From: Platycnemis pennipes
Taxonomy: Eukaryota > Arthropoda > Insecta > Odonata > Platycnemididae
Reading direction: 5' to 3'
Length of the DNA: 64,000 bases
NCBI GenBank assembly: GCA_933228895.1
Contig: OW121854.1
Location: 13,333,131-13,397,130, forward strand
Part shown: positions 36,370 to 47,857 of the stretch, piece by piece
Numbering within the stretch: the stretch's first letter is position 1
How the letters are laid out: every line of letters begins with the position of its first letter
The notes under the pieces: model-generated
What the model was told of the DNA's origin: nothing
The model's input: only the letters and a program-made list of their open reading frames with translations
Databases searched by the model: none
Position numbers and translations under genes: made by a program

Positions 36370-38210
36370 TGTTCAATGGATTCACGAGAAAATATCTACT
36401 TTTCCCTTTTCAGACCTCATTTGGAATACGCTGCCAGTGATTGGGATCCATACATCTACATTTATGGATCGCATACATGTAGATGTATGGATCGCGAGAA
36501 AATCGTTTCGAAATCATGAAACGATGAAGCTCTGTGGCAGAGGGTGAATTCTCATCAAACATGCACTACATGCAATAAAAAAGATCAGTAATAATATACT
36601 AGTCTAAATTTCACTATTTAAAAAGATAAAAATAGCAAAGCAAGCATGCAAAAACATGCTGTTAATTGGGTTAGATTAAATTCCTTATACCAACATGCAA
36701 CTACCTATGCTATTCATTGATACACTCGTATTGGACATATTCACCGCTACGCATATCCCTTGCTGTACGAGGAAATAAGGACATCTGTCTGTTCGGCAAT
36801 CAATTTCTCAAATTTTGTGATCATGGTCCAGTCTACCATAGTAATCAGGGGTTCGCAAAATGTTTTTTAAGTCATCACTGAAAATATTATCTAGGAATTT
36901 ATTAAAGAGATTACACTAAATCTAAATTTCAACCTGCGATCTGACAATGATTCCGATTTTAATTCATTTGGTAGACTGGTTACGCTAACATGGTTATCGT
37001 ACCGTCCCTTTAATACGATGCAGGCTTACATAACGAACTGAAACATGTGCAGCAAAGACTAGCAACTCAGTGGGGTAAATATATACGTGAAATCATTGGT
37101 CAAGCTAATCGTAGACTGGGTTTTATCAAAAGAGTATACCTCATTTGGAATACGCTGCCAGTGATTGGGATACATACGTCTACATTTATGGATCGCATAC
37201 ATGTAGATGTATGGATCGCGAAAAAATCGTTTCGAAAGCATGAAAAGATGGTGTGTGGCAGGGGGTGAATTCTCACCAAACATGCACTACATATCATACA
37301 TTAAAAAGGATCAGTAATAATATACTTGCCTAAATTTCATTATTTAAAAAAGATAAAAATAGCAAAGCAAAAATGCAAAAACATGCTGTTAGTTGGTTTA
37401 GATTAAAGTCCTTATACTAACATGCAATGCTATTCATTGATATAGGTACTCGTATTGGACATATTCACCGCTATGCATATCCCTTATTGTACGAGGAAAT
37501 AAGGACATTTTGAATCTGTCGGTTCGGCAATCAATTTCTCTAATTTTGTGATTATGGTCCGGTCTACCATTGTTACTTGGGGTTCGCAAAATATTTTTTA
37601 AATCATCACTGAAAATATTATCTTGGAAATTATTCAAGAGATTGAGTCTAGATTTCAACCTGTGATCTGACAATGATTCCGATTTTAATTCATTTAATGG
37701 ACTGGTTACGCTAATATGGTTATCGTACCGTCCCTTTAATACGATGCAGACTTACATAACGAACTGAAACATGTGCAGCAAAGACTGGCAACTCAGTGGG
37801 GTAAACAAATACGTGAAATCATTGGTCAAGCTAATCGTAGACTGGGTTTTATCAAAAGAGTCCTGGACAAATGTGACGATCGTGTACGAGAAAATAGATA
37901 CTTTTCCCTTGCTACATGTCATTTAATACGCTGCCAGGATATGGGATCCAAATGAAGTAGGCTAAACTAACGAACCGGAGCGTGTGCAGTGAAGATCGGC
38001 AAGATTTGTTAAGGGACAGTGCGATAACCACATAAGTGTAATCAGCACAAAGAAAAAAATTAATGGGAATCATTTTCATACCGTACGTTGAAATACTCGA
38101 TCTTTGAAGTAAATTCCAAGACGATATTTTAACTGGTGACGTAACAAAAACTTGGAGAACTCCGACTTACTATGGTAGACGAACATAAAATTAGAGAAAC
38201 TGATTGAAAA
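36370..38210. mobile_element. Rearranged LINE subfamily A cluster with a 724-bp tandem duplication
   Basis: Plus-strand RT pieces (TTTTCAGACCTCATTTGGAA at 36,408; QQRLATQWGK...REIIGQANRRLGFIKRV at 37,050 and 37,773) alternate with minus-strand 3' halves (36,530-37,015 and 37,255-37,740). The second minus copy encodes an uninterrupted 79-codon RT end (37,673-37,434) with HKIREIDCRTDRFKMS. The segment starting at 36,421 is repeated from 37,145 to about 37,868 as a direct tandem copy. From 37,869 to 38,210 a degraded plus-strand RT end follows. The inverted layout resembles twin-priming followed by duplication. Confidence 0.78.
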
Positions 38211-41200
38211 ACAAAAATGTGTAAGGTGCCTTTATTTCTTAATGCAATATATTAGGGTTCTGAATATCCAAGATTATAATCCAATACGTGATCCAATATT
38301 ACGATTCGCCCCTAACAACGTACCTTTACGGTGACTTTCAGAGTACCCTGTAGACATAGATGAAATCCTGTCATTAACGGAAGGGGAGTTAGCTCAGGAG
38401 GCGAAGAAAACAGAAGTACATTGCTACATTTTTTATTCACACGATACGTGATCGTGCTTGAACGTGAGCATACAACAATTAAGTACAAATTTTCTCGGCT
38501 AAAATCACTTTTCAACGATAAATACAATTGACTGGACAATGTGAACCAGCCAAAATAACTTAAAGAAAGTACTCTTAATATTATTTCGATGCAAAATGGT
38601 ATGGTCTTTTTTCCTTTAATTTCTATTAATCAAATTATACGCAAATTAGTTTAACTCCGTTCTCCATTTCCATACAGAATTTTATTGATTACTCGTCAAG
38701 ACTTCCTGTGGACTTCAGTGAATTTCATACATTTTTGGAATAATTGTTTGGTGGGATCTACCCTCACCAACCAGACAGATTTTGGGGCTGATCATTGCAT
38801 TTGGTAAACGTGTTTTGCGGCAAATGATAGTGAGGTCAACCTTGCGAGAGTTACATAAAGTAACAATTATCAGTAAAAAAAATGATTTTGACTGTTTAGC
38901 GAAATACAAAGCAAGGGAGTTCCTTTAAATTCCAACTAACACACAGTATAGAGGCTCAGTACAGTGATGAAAATAGGTAAACAAATACTCTGTCGGATGT
39001 CAGAATATACCTAATGAAATAATGAATACATCTGTGTATTCTTATTTTTTTAAAACTTATATCATTATAGATTACTGGAACTTATATTATTGACTTATTT
39101 TATTTAATTTATATCATTATAGATTATAGTGGTAGGTACAACATAATACAAGAATAAATTTAATTCATTCACCATAGTAGGTGTTTTCTACACCAAATAG
39201 CCGTTGCTATGCATAATGAGCGCAGTTGTCAATGACCAGGTGTGTAATAAGACGTGTCTCATTTCTGCTTAAGTGAGTCAATGTCATCACTCACATCAGC
39301 GACAAAACCGCTAAGCGGTTCACGGAATACCTGCATAACGTTGCAAATTTCTCGCCCCATTCATCCCGTGTGGACGAGAACGGAAATTCTGCTTGCTTGC
39401 GGTAGCGCATAGCACATGCTTTCCACGGCTGAGATGACATGAAGAACCAGGTCGTCCACCCATAAACTAGGAGCTGACGAGTGGCATTTGCTTTCAGTCT
39501 GAGCTATTCCCCTGTGTTGCACTGTTAAATGGACGAGGTGCCACAGAGAAATTGGGACATCAAGTAGATTTCTCGGTTTTAATTAGAAAAAGCGACTACG
39601 GTGGTAATCTTTAAAATTATAAGTCACCGGAAAATAAAATAAATAGCTCAAGTTATACAGTTTCTGTAAGAGCTGTTTCGTTGAATTCCGAAATTTGAAA
39701 AAGGGATTACGGTATGTAGTATGCTTCTCACTGCTTAATAACATTACCACCACACATTTAAATTGCCACAACTTTCTGAATTGTGCATGAGCAACAGCAT
39801 TCTAGTTTTAATGAAAATTTATTGGTTTTCACGTGCCCCACGAGTACGACTGAAATATGAATACGCTTTGACTTAAATCGGTGAAAAATGATTCTTTGGA
39901 TCATTTCTCGTGTGTCTATGGATACATACTCGTACTTTTGAAAGTAATACATCTCCAGATGTTATGTGAAAGTTGCTTTCATAGCCTTGATGGAACTTGG
40001 TCGTTAATTCTGCAATGAGCTGAGGATCACTGCCTGAGTGCTGAGGATCACTCCATGTCAGAAAACTTTTTCCATCCACTCAGAAGCAAACTTCCCTGGG
40101 AGCGCTTTCGTTCAACTCCGAAAAGGCATGTCCAAACTGAATGCAATGAATGAATGATGATGGCCACTTGACAAAAAGAAATTATAGTCATCAAATGCAT
40201 TCCCAGAAACGTTTTTGCGTGAACCATACTCCTGAGAGGCATATACAACTTTTTAGCCTCACTCGCAAGCAAAGATCAATAAATTGCCTAACTTGCTAAA
40301 ACTCATGCGACCAACTGGTATGAAAGCCTTCCCTCATTTGGTATTCCCCGTTTTAAATTTAATTCCATCACCGTTTACTGCGCGGCATACGTTTTCCTCA
40401 ACTTACGATCTTGAAAATAAACATTCGGAATAAAACTAAACCTTGACGTAACAAAAACCTCCAAAACTGCTTCAATATGTTACTCGGAATGCCGATAGGT
40501 ATGTTCACTTCAGCAACAAAGGAGAATAAGCTCTTACGGTTCAGTTCATGATTTTCGTTTTTATTTCAAACTCGATGAGATACCTAAAAAATGAGTAGCA
40601 CTGGGACAGTTTTCGCCTGAGTTCCCCAAATAATACCGAATATTTCCACCCTATCTCCGTTTTAAATTAATCTTCCCTCAGGCCTTCCAGAATTCTTAAC
40701 ATGTACTTTCCTTCCCCTCCCTACTCAACCCAAGCACCCTCCTCCTATTATTCGTAGCCTTAAGGGGTTCCCTGCCTCCCAGGGCTTCAACTTCGATCAA
40801 AACTTTCTTTCCTCCTATTCCATACCTAAAGCTCTTCGTTCGTCTCTATCGTCCACCTTTCCCAACCATCTTTATAGATACCAACTCGTATCTCGTAAAC
40901 CTAATTGTAAATTCATAACTTTCTTCAAGGCTCCACTAATACCTGTTTTTGAAACTATTTAGAGGTCCAAATTAACGCCTTTACCGATTTTCCCCTTTCA
41001 TTGTTTTTAAGCAATGTGTATGTATCGTAATATGAAATAGGGTCGCAATCCATGGTTTTTGATGATTTTTTCTCTGTGGAATGATTTGAAAATGATTTTT
41101 TCTCTGTGGAAAATTTGCTATTGTGCAATATCAGTGGGTAACGCCGTTAAAGTTTTCACGGCTAGTTCGTGGACCTTTGAATTTCCATGCCCATGAAGAG

Positions 41201-41380
41201 ATGAATTTCCTCACTGATGATTAAGACATCATCAAGCTTCAGTCTGTGGGAGTTGGTATCAATATGAAAGGGAAGAGTTCACTCCCTAAACTCCTTTAAA
41301 GAACTGAATGAAACAAATGAATCCTACAACTTACCCTAAACTTTCATCCTCGACGTTTTTGGAACATGAAACCATCAAGT
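38211..41380. other. Gene-free stretch
   Basis: No recognisable gene. Small features only: repeated CATTATAGATTA units at about 39,062-39,130, a short palindrome AACCGCTAAGCGGTT at about 39,307, a 20-bp tandem repeat GCTGAGGATCACT at about 40,018-40,055, and a repeated TGATTTTTTCTCTGTGGAA at about 41,065 and 41,093. Open frames are short and featureless. Confidence 0.55.
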
Positions 41381-41880
41381 GAGACGCTTGAGATATTAAA
41401 ATATCAAACCGCTGATATTTAAGAGCCAATAATCAAGCACGTGTTCAAACCGTAGGTCGGTCTTGCTGGTGAGCGTAAAGTTACTGAACTTTACGCTACG
41501 TACTGAACCTAGCGGCGTACAAAATTTACGCAACGGGCTAGGAGGTACTGTTCCTTCTCCTGCACTGCCAGTGTTTACCCAGAAAGATCTAGTTCCCACA
41601 AGAATCACTGGGCCTGAGTTTAATGAGATGTATTCAGAGGCCACTCTCAGATTCAAATACAGGATGTGCAACTATTAGCACAACACTGTATCCTTTGGGT
41701 TGTCCACAGAAGTTATTGCTATTCGGAATATCAACAGCTAAGTTCATTCGCACATTTTAGGATAGTTAGGTAACCAAGCAGGTAAGAAGAGTAATTGGGT
41801 TATGGAAGGAAATTTTCAGGGCAAGGAGGAACGACGAAGAGATACACGGTGTGAGCAGTAACTTGGTCTTAGCGAGGGAA
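41381..41880. other. Unassigned sequence with overlapping open frames
   Basis: Open frames of 91 (minus, 41,671-41,396) and 71 codons (plus, 41,463-41,678) overlap in the same DNA with no family resemblance, so neither is called as a gene. The segment around 41,500-41,600 looks like dispersed repeat sequence but has no second copy in this window. Confidence 0.35.
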
Positions 41881-41897
41881 GCAGAAGGGTACGCAGT

Positions 41898-41955
41898 TTA
41901 ACGTCCCATCCTACGGACGGAGTACTGAACTCGAAGTGTTCTCCACACTGGGACG
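41898..41955 (-). mobile_element. SINE body fragment
   Basis: TTAACGTCCCATCCTACGG, GACGGAGTACTGAAC and a CTCCACA run match the body of the SINE at 29,134-29,190. The tRNA-like head is absent here. Confidence 0.65.
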
Positions 41956-42032
41956 GGGTGTCTATGGAAATGTAAACAAATACTTTGGAAATTACACTGT
42001 TTTTTTTTTAAATATTGAAAATGACTAGTTTC

Positions 42033-42235
42033 GTTATAAATAAATTAAACACTTTGTTCTATTCCACAAAATATGATTAGATACTGCTCGAACGATTTCG
42101 ACCTTCCAGGTCCTTTACAAGAGGCTACAAGGTCCAGTACATAAGAGCTAAGTAGCCAGGAAAGGTCAACACCGGTCGAACCGTATTTAGTCATGTTTTG
42201 TGGAGTAGAACAAAGTTTTTATTTCATTTATAAAT
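42033..42235. repeat. Fold-back repeat (about 200 bp)
   Basis: The left arm TTATAAATAAATT...ACTTTGTTCTATTCCAC (42,033-42,085) is the imperfect complement of the right arm GTGGAGTAGAACAAAGT...TTTATAA (42,186-42,235). The spacer also pairs partly (CGAACGATTTCGACC against GGTCAACACCGGTCG). It resembles a hairpin MITE. Confidence 0.75.
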
Positions 42236-42269
42236 TGTAGAAAATCCACCAAGTGAACTTGGCGGCTAG

Positions 42270-42322
42270 TTCACCTACATCTAAGCGATACCCTGCAAGC
42301 CACCGCGAGGGTGTGTGGCAGT
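42270..42322 (-). mobile_element. LINE 3' tail fragment, inverted
   Basis: ACATCTAAGCGATACCCTGC followed by AAGCCACCGCGAGGGTGTGT and GGCAG is the reverse of the common LINE tail. No RT is attached. Confidence 0.75.
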
Positions 42323-42539
42323 TTCGATACTCTGTAACTTCTTCAGGTTAATGCTGTCTTTCTTCCCTTCCTTAGATATTAGACCAGGGGTGTGGAGAAA
42401 GGGGTGGCAGGCTCGTGGAGGAGGGGAGAGGCAGAACCACGGGGTTGGATGGTCACATCACATCAACCACGGGGTAAGGTGGGCGCGGGTTTGGAAAATT
42501 GTCCGTGGAATTGTCTATTGGAATATTGTCTATGGAAAA

Positions 42540-42615
42540 TCGATGCCACTACCGGAATACGAACCCGTGTCCTTGGAATGGAAGGCCAGTACTCAAGACA
42601 CCAAATCGATCCCCT
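42540..42615 (-). mobile_element. tRNA-derived SINE head
   Basis: Minus-strand reading gives GATTTGGTGTCTTGAGTACTGG (box A-like, split as GATTTGGTGTC and TTGAGTACTGG) and CACGGGTTCGTATTCCGG (box B-like GGTTCGTATTCC). This spacing is normal for a tRNA-derived head. The downstream body is not delimited. Confidence 0.6.
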
Positions 42616-42700
42616 ACACTTGAGTCATGTATTATCTCTTTTCCACATTTTTTTCTCAGACATGCATTCTTGATTAATGAATAGAGATATTTGAGACCCA

Positions 42701-42836
42701 TTTTTTCTTTTTTTAATCGCTACTTGGTGATAAATATATAATTTACTACTAACGAAATTCAGTCTGCATAAAGACTAAATTTCGTTAATAGTAAATTATA
42801 TATTTATCACCAAGCAGCGATTAAAAAAAGAAAAAA
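42701..42836. repeat. 136-bp long hairpin
   Basis: Arms of 59 bp (42,701-42,759 and 42,778-42,836) are complementary at 57 of 59 positions by eye. The loop, 42,760-42,777, contains a further 5-bp stem (AGTCT/AGACT). The core of each arm contains TTGGTGATAAATATATAA. It could be a hairpin MITE or the source of a double-stranded RNA precursor. No clear target duplication is visible. Confidence 0.93.
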
Positions 42837-43725
42837 ATTATGACTAATCAGGAGTGAATAGAATCTAATCAATTTGAAAGAAGTTAAATAAATGCTTTTC
42901 CTCCAATATAGCAAAAACCAATTGCATTTCATGGCCTCGTGAAATCCCAAAACAGAGGGCGTAACAGATGAGGGCCGAGTGAAGGGAAGTCTCACCCGAC
43001 GCCGCTAATAATCGTCGATGTTCCCGAAGGGGAGGATTGAATTTTCATTGGGCACACGTGGAGAAGGTCGACAAACGGATCGGACGCGGTATTAAGACAG
43101 GGGCGTGCCCTCGGCTCCCCAGGGACTGCGTCCATCACGGGAAAGGGACGGCTAGGGTCTCCCGAAAGACATAGACCGGGATGATTGAGGGGGGGAAGGG
43201 TGTGAGGAGAGATAGGATCTGGTGGGGGAGGATTGAGGAGGGTGAGGATTGATGGGGGGCGAAATTTGGAGCACTCGGAAGCGCCCTCCCACACCCGAAC
43301 GGCCGTATCCAATAAAATCCCATGGCCTTCACTTCGGAGGAGGCGACGGTCCCCGAGGGACGAATAGGAGAGCTCTCTCTCGGAATTGGCGTGGGCGAAT
43401 CAACGCGCGATCGAATTTGGCGCCGTTCCTCAGGAGGCTAAAGACACACTGCTTCACACGGCCCTGCCGCGAGGGCCGTCTCTCAAGATTGATGTGTCAA
43501 ATGTTCAAGAAACTACGGATCCCCGCCCGCAATAAGGTTCATCGGAGTTCACGATCCAAAGTAAAAGCCAATAAACAAAAATTAATACGAAGTACCAAAT
43601 CAAAAATGTAATTTCCCAATCCTTTTTCCCTCTAAATTCCTTAAACTCCAGCGTGGCATTGGATTTTTGCGAGCTAGCAACAAAAAAAAACTTGAAAGGA
43701 CTCATCCGTTGTTGGAAGGGAAGGA
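42837..43725. other. Gene-free stretch with GC-rich core
   Basis: 43,000-43,450 is GC-rich with overlapping frames on both strands. The minus-strand one is proline-rich around 43,150-43,300, but there is no recognisable domain. Not called as coding. Confidence 0.4.
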
Positions 43726-43729
43726 CTCC

Positions 43730-44368
43730 CTTTTTAGACCTCATTTGGAATATGCTGCCAGTGAATGGGATCCCTACGAAATCGTTCCAAATAATGAACT
43801 TCAACGTGTGCAGCGAAGATCGGCAAGATTTGTAAAGGGACGGTACGATAACCTTATTAGCGTCACCAGTCTATTAAATGAATTAAATTGGGAATCATTG
43901 TCAGATCGCAGGTTGAAATTTAGACTTAATCTCTAAAAATAAATTCCAAGACAATATTTTTAGTGATGATGTTAAAAATATTTGGCGAACCACAACTTAC
44001 TATGGTAGAATGGACCATAATCACAAAATTAGAGAAATTGATTGCCGAACTGAGAGATTCAAAATGTTCTTTTTCCTCGTTCAATTAGGGATATGAATTA
44101 CGGTAAATATATCCAGTACGAGTGTAGCAATGGAAGGCATTGGAAGCTACATGTTGGTATAAGGACTTGACGCTAACCCAACTAACAGCATGTTTTTACA
44201 TGTTTTCTTTGCTATATTTATCTTTTTTAAATTGTGAAGTTTAGAACAGTATAAATACTAATCCTTTTTTATGCATGCTATGTAGTGCATGTTTGGTGAG
44301 AATTCACCCCCTGCCACACACCTTTATGGTGGCTTACAGGGTCTTATGTAGATGTAGATAGATGTAGA
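43730..44368 (+). mobile_element. LINE subfamily A, 5'-truncated copy with complete 3' end
   Basis: The RT C-terminus is encoded from HLEYAASEWDPYEIVPNN through RRSARFVKGRYDNLISVTS and ESLSDRRLKFRLNL. It then passes a frameshift into HNHKIREIDCRTERFKM. The full 3' untranslated region follows and ends GGCTTACAGGGTCTTATG with (GATGTA)n at 44,344-44,368. It is one of the best references in this window for the A 3' end. Confidence 0.88.
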
Positions 44369-44534
44369 TCCGCTGATACGCAACTTTTCACATGTTTCTT
44401 TGCATGCCGGATGAAAAGTACAATTCGCAGTGTATGTTCCGCACGATATTCATAGAAATATCTCCTTACGTAGATAGTATAAGAAGACTTAAAAGTTATT
44501 CCATTGTTCATGTTTAGCAACAAGTCACCCCCCA

Positions 44535-44625
44535 TCACACACTCTCATCTACATCTACACTCCAGGAGCCACGACGCAGGTATGTGGCAGAGGGTGAAGA
44601 TCACTATGCCTGCACTAATTACACG
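44535..44625 (-). mobile_element. LINE 3' tail fragment, inverted
   Basis: ACATCTACATCTACACTCC, then GAGCCACGACGCAGGTATGT, GGCAGAGGGTGAA: the diverged reverse of the common tail, including the (TACATC)n end. Confidence 0.7.
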
Positions 44626-44989
44626 CAACTAAGAGATTTGCTACTAACTATGTGGAAACATGTTAGCTATTGAAGCCTCTAGGAGCCTTGCAGGGTAAGT
44701 AGGAGATATATAGGAAGATTTCCAGCGAGATCCTTGTTCACGGGATTCAAATCCCTATGGGTGACTTATTTTCTCTGAATAAAATATAGCTATATTGGGT
44801 GATTTGATTTATTTCATGCTTTGGGTTAATAAAGCAATAAAAAAAACATTGATATAAGTTTTGCAACAAAACAGATACAAAAGAACAGCTGGAAAACAAG
44901 TCATCAATAATAAGGCAAAACTACAAACAAAACCAATATTATCACAAAACTGAACTATAATAATGTTATAAATTTCGCACAATTAATAC

Positions 44990-45540
44990 AGTAGTTATAT
45001 TACATTTAGTAGTCCTCGTCCTCGTTGAAATAATAATTAAATAGTTTTATCTTAAAAATTCGTAGAGAGGCAGAGCCTTTCATGGACAAAGACAATGAAT
45101 TCCAAAAGTTTGAGCCAAATACGAGGAATTGTTTAAAATTTGCGTTAGTGTGAGGTATTCGGTGGCTCAGATAGGAGGGTTCAGTCCTGGAGGGTCTAAA
45201 AACAGAGACTGAACTAGGTCTAAACATAGAATATAGGTATGTAGTCCGATTTTTACTGTGAAAAAGAGAATAAAAAAAGAGCCAAGTAAATTCTCCTAGA
45301 AGATATCTTAAGCCATGACAGGTTGCGTAGGTGTTGAGAGATATGTTCATCTTAGCGGACGTCAAGAATAATTCTCTCACAGGAATTTAATAGCCGCTGA
45401 AGCTTATTTTCTAATTCTAAGGGAAGGTCATGATATAGTAAAGCACAATAATCAAAAGTAGGGAATATGAAAGTTTAAAACAATCATTTTACGAGTGGAA
45501 ATTGGTAGAAGATATTTATGTAATTTTATGTCACTTATAT
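44990..45540 (-). mobile_element. Second LINE family, RT C-terminus remnant
   Basis: Minus-strand frames read TFDYCALLYHDLPLELENKL, QRLLNSC, RDEHISQHLRNLSWLKI and then, after a frame change, HRIPHTNANFKQFLV and FWNSLSLSMK...FKIKLFNYYF. These are typical end-of-RT segments of a non-LTR element. They differ clearly from subfamilies A and B (no FKMSFFPRTIRD). Stops and frameshifts show decay. The longest single frame is 45,380-45,006 (124 codons). Confidence 0.75.
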
Positions 45541-46784
45541 AAAGTTTTGTTAACTTAATTTGAGACTTCTTTGATGCATTGGGTGATTGGAAGGGAGCAT
45601 AAAAAGACCATTATAGTGTCTGATATTTAGGACGTAAAATATTGGACCCCCCTTGGCACCTTTCGCTAAGAATAGATTGATGCCGACGCCGGGTTTCTCT
45701 CCACCCTTCTCCGCCCCCCTGCCATCGCGTCGCAACATCTCTGCATTCGGTCTGAGTCGAACTGAAGGGCGGGGATGACCTGAAAATCTTTGGATGGCGA
45801 TCGACGCATTTTGATGCATAAACCATCAGGGGAGTCAACGGCGAGATCCTTGCCTATTTTTCGATTTCAATTCGGTCCCCCACCCTTCCCATAATCCCAT
45901 TCGGGCCACGAACTTCGCCGGAATAAAAGATGAGCGGAAAAAAATCCCTTGGCTCGGTGGTCCATCACGGTGATTTCTCTCAAGAGATGCAGCTAACCCC
46001 GCAAGCTTCGGATAATGAATGCGTTCTGATTCTTGGCTGAACGACAACGCCACCTTCTTCCAACCTCTTCCCTGCACCTCCCACTATCCTCACCTTCAAT
46101 CTATCTGCATTTCCAGAGTTTATTAACAGTTTAAAATTCAAATCCACTTCGCTCTCTTTCGGTTATGTTTGATTGGATCACTGACGTTTGATGAAACACC
46201 TTTTCGCTGCCAGAGAGAGAAAAAATTGAAAGCAAATGCGTCCAAATTGGAATTGTTACCGCAATACACAGCTAACTCTCTGACTTTACTTCAGGAAATT
46301 TGACTGCGACTTCACAAGCCATAACAAATGATTATGTCGCTATTTTACCGAAGCCGGTGGAAAGATACTTGATAGATTGTATGCTGCATGACGGACCATG
46401 GTACAATAAAATGCAACATGGTAAGGTTCGAATGCCTTATTTCCTAGCTCACGATAAGGGACAACCACAAATGCAAGCGATGTAGTCCTGGATATAATTA
46501 ATTAGGATAAATAATGATGTTTCGCTTTTGCACGGCGGAATGAGATTTTCGTTACACAGCGGATACTAAAAGAGAATTAAGGTTTTTGAGATAAGGATAC
46601 GTAGAGAAGAATTAGAGGCGATCACCTGGGCGGAAAGGAAGACGAGTGAGGAATGCTTTAGATGGTAGGAGAGGAAAGGAAGCAGAAAGAGGAAATTTGT
46701 AGAAGGCAGAGAAACTTTTATGTTCACCTTAGCCTACCTTAACCGGTAGATCACTAACAATTTCAACAGTAGAGATATTCAACT
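45541..46784. other. Gene-free stretch
   Basis: 45,640-46,080 is GC-rich with overlapping open frames but no recognisable product. The rest is AT-rich. The 61-codon plus-strand frame at 46,300-46,485 has no family resemblance. Confidence 0.45.
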
Positions 46785-46835
46785 ACATAATACCGGTAAG
46801 CCACCGCAAGGGTGTGTGGCAGGGGTGAACCATCT
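46785..46835 (-). mobile_element. LINE 3' tail fragment, inverted
   Basis: CATAATACCGGTAAGCCACC, then GCAAGGGTGTGTGGCAGGGG, TGAACC: reverse of the common tail with no RT attached. Confidence 0.75.
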
Positions 46836-47034
46836 CCAGGTATATATTATAAACCATTTGCTACTACGCAGACATGCATAAAAAATACTACTCTGTGTAT
46901 ACACTACATTTATAGAACCAGGAACCACAATTATACAACTCCGGGGAAATTATTAACCATGGAGTCACGACAAACTTGAAATATTAATGATACTAAATTA
47001 CTAGTAAATAAAAATAATTTAAAATGTCTCTCTT

Positions 47035-47655
47035 CTTAGAGGTAAGCATATACATGTCACTGGCAATAGGGTCAGGAAATTAATGAACTGCAGCGTGTTC
47101 AGTGAATATCGGCAAGATTTATAAAATGACGGAGTGATAATTACATCAGCGTAACCAGCCTATTATATGAACTAAAATGGGATTCATTATCACACAGTTG
47201 ATCGAAATTCATATTGATCTCTTAAATAAAATCCAAAATAATATTTTCACTAATGGCGTTAAAAATATTTTGAGAAATCAAAATTACTATGGTAGAAAGG
47301 ACCATTATCATAAAATCAGATAAATTGATTGCCAACCGATACATTCAAAATGTCCTACTTTCCTCGTACAATTAGGGATTTGACAGCTGCAAATATATCC
47401 AATATTATAAATACAAGTGTGTAAATGGATAGCATAGTAGTTGCATGTTGGTATAAGGACTTGAAGCTAACCCAACTAACAGCATGATATTGCATGCTCA
47501 CTTTGCTATTTTTTTTAATTTTGAAGTTTAGACTAGAATATAATTACTAATCCTTTTCATACGTGACATGTAATGCATGTGTGGTGTGAATCCACCCCCT
47601 GCCACATACCTTTATGGTAGCTTGCAAGGTATTGTGTGGATGTAGATGTAATACC
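47035..47655 (+). mobile_element. LINE subfamily A, diverged copy with 3' end
   Basis: Decayed RT segments (TGTTCAGTGAATATCGGCAAG, AATTACTATGGTAGAAAGG, CAAAATGTCCTACTTTCCTCG) follow the order of the 43,730 copy. They are followed by the 3' untranslated region and the tail TTTATGGTAGCTTGCAAGG with GATGTAGATG at 47,641-47,650. Many stops are present. It is older than the 43,730 copy by divergence. Confidence 0.82.
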
Positions 47656-47770
47656 AGCTGGAGGGAAATAAAAGCACTAGGAGTAGAAGAATAAAACAAG
47701 TTGATGGTTTGTCCAGACCGGTATGGGAATTTGGGAATCATCCGGATAGAGGTTATCGGATTGTCGGGAC

Positions 47771-47857
47771 GGAGGTAGGGGTAGGTAAGGGAGGGGGTGG
47801 AGGTAAGGGAGGGGGGAGGTAGGGGAGGGGGGGGAGGTAAGGGAGATGAGGGGGGTT
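47771..47857 (+). repeat. G-rich minisatellite with G-quadruplex potential
   Basis: Imperfect repeats of GGAGGTAGGGG/GGAGGTAAGGG containing at least eight runs of three or more G separated by 1-5 bases. This pattern can form G-quadruplexes on the plus strand. Confidence 0.85.

Noticed and set aside
36125..36440. GC-rich patch as the missing first exon of the FAM43-like gene
   Set aside because: Minus-strand translations show no YLGN-type PTB strand and no donor in the required phase.
44700..44760. GGGATTCAAATCCC resembling a tRNA box B
   Set aside because: The motif is self-complementary and no box A-like sequence stands at the right distance, so a tRNA or SINE call is not supported.
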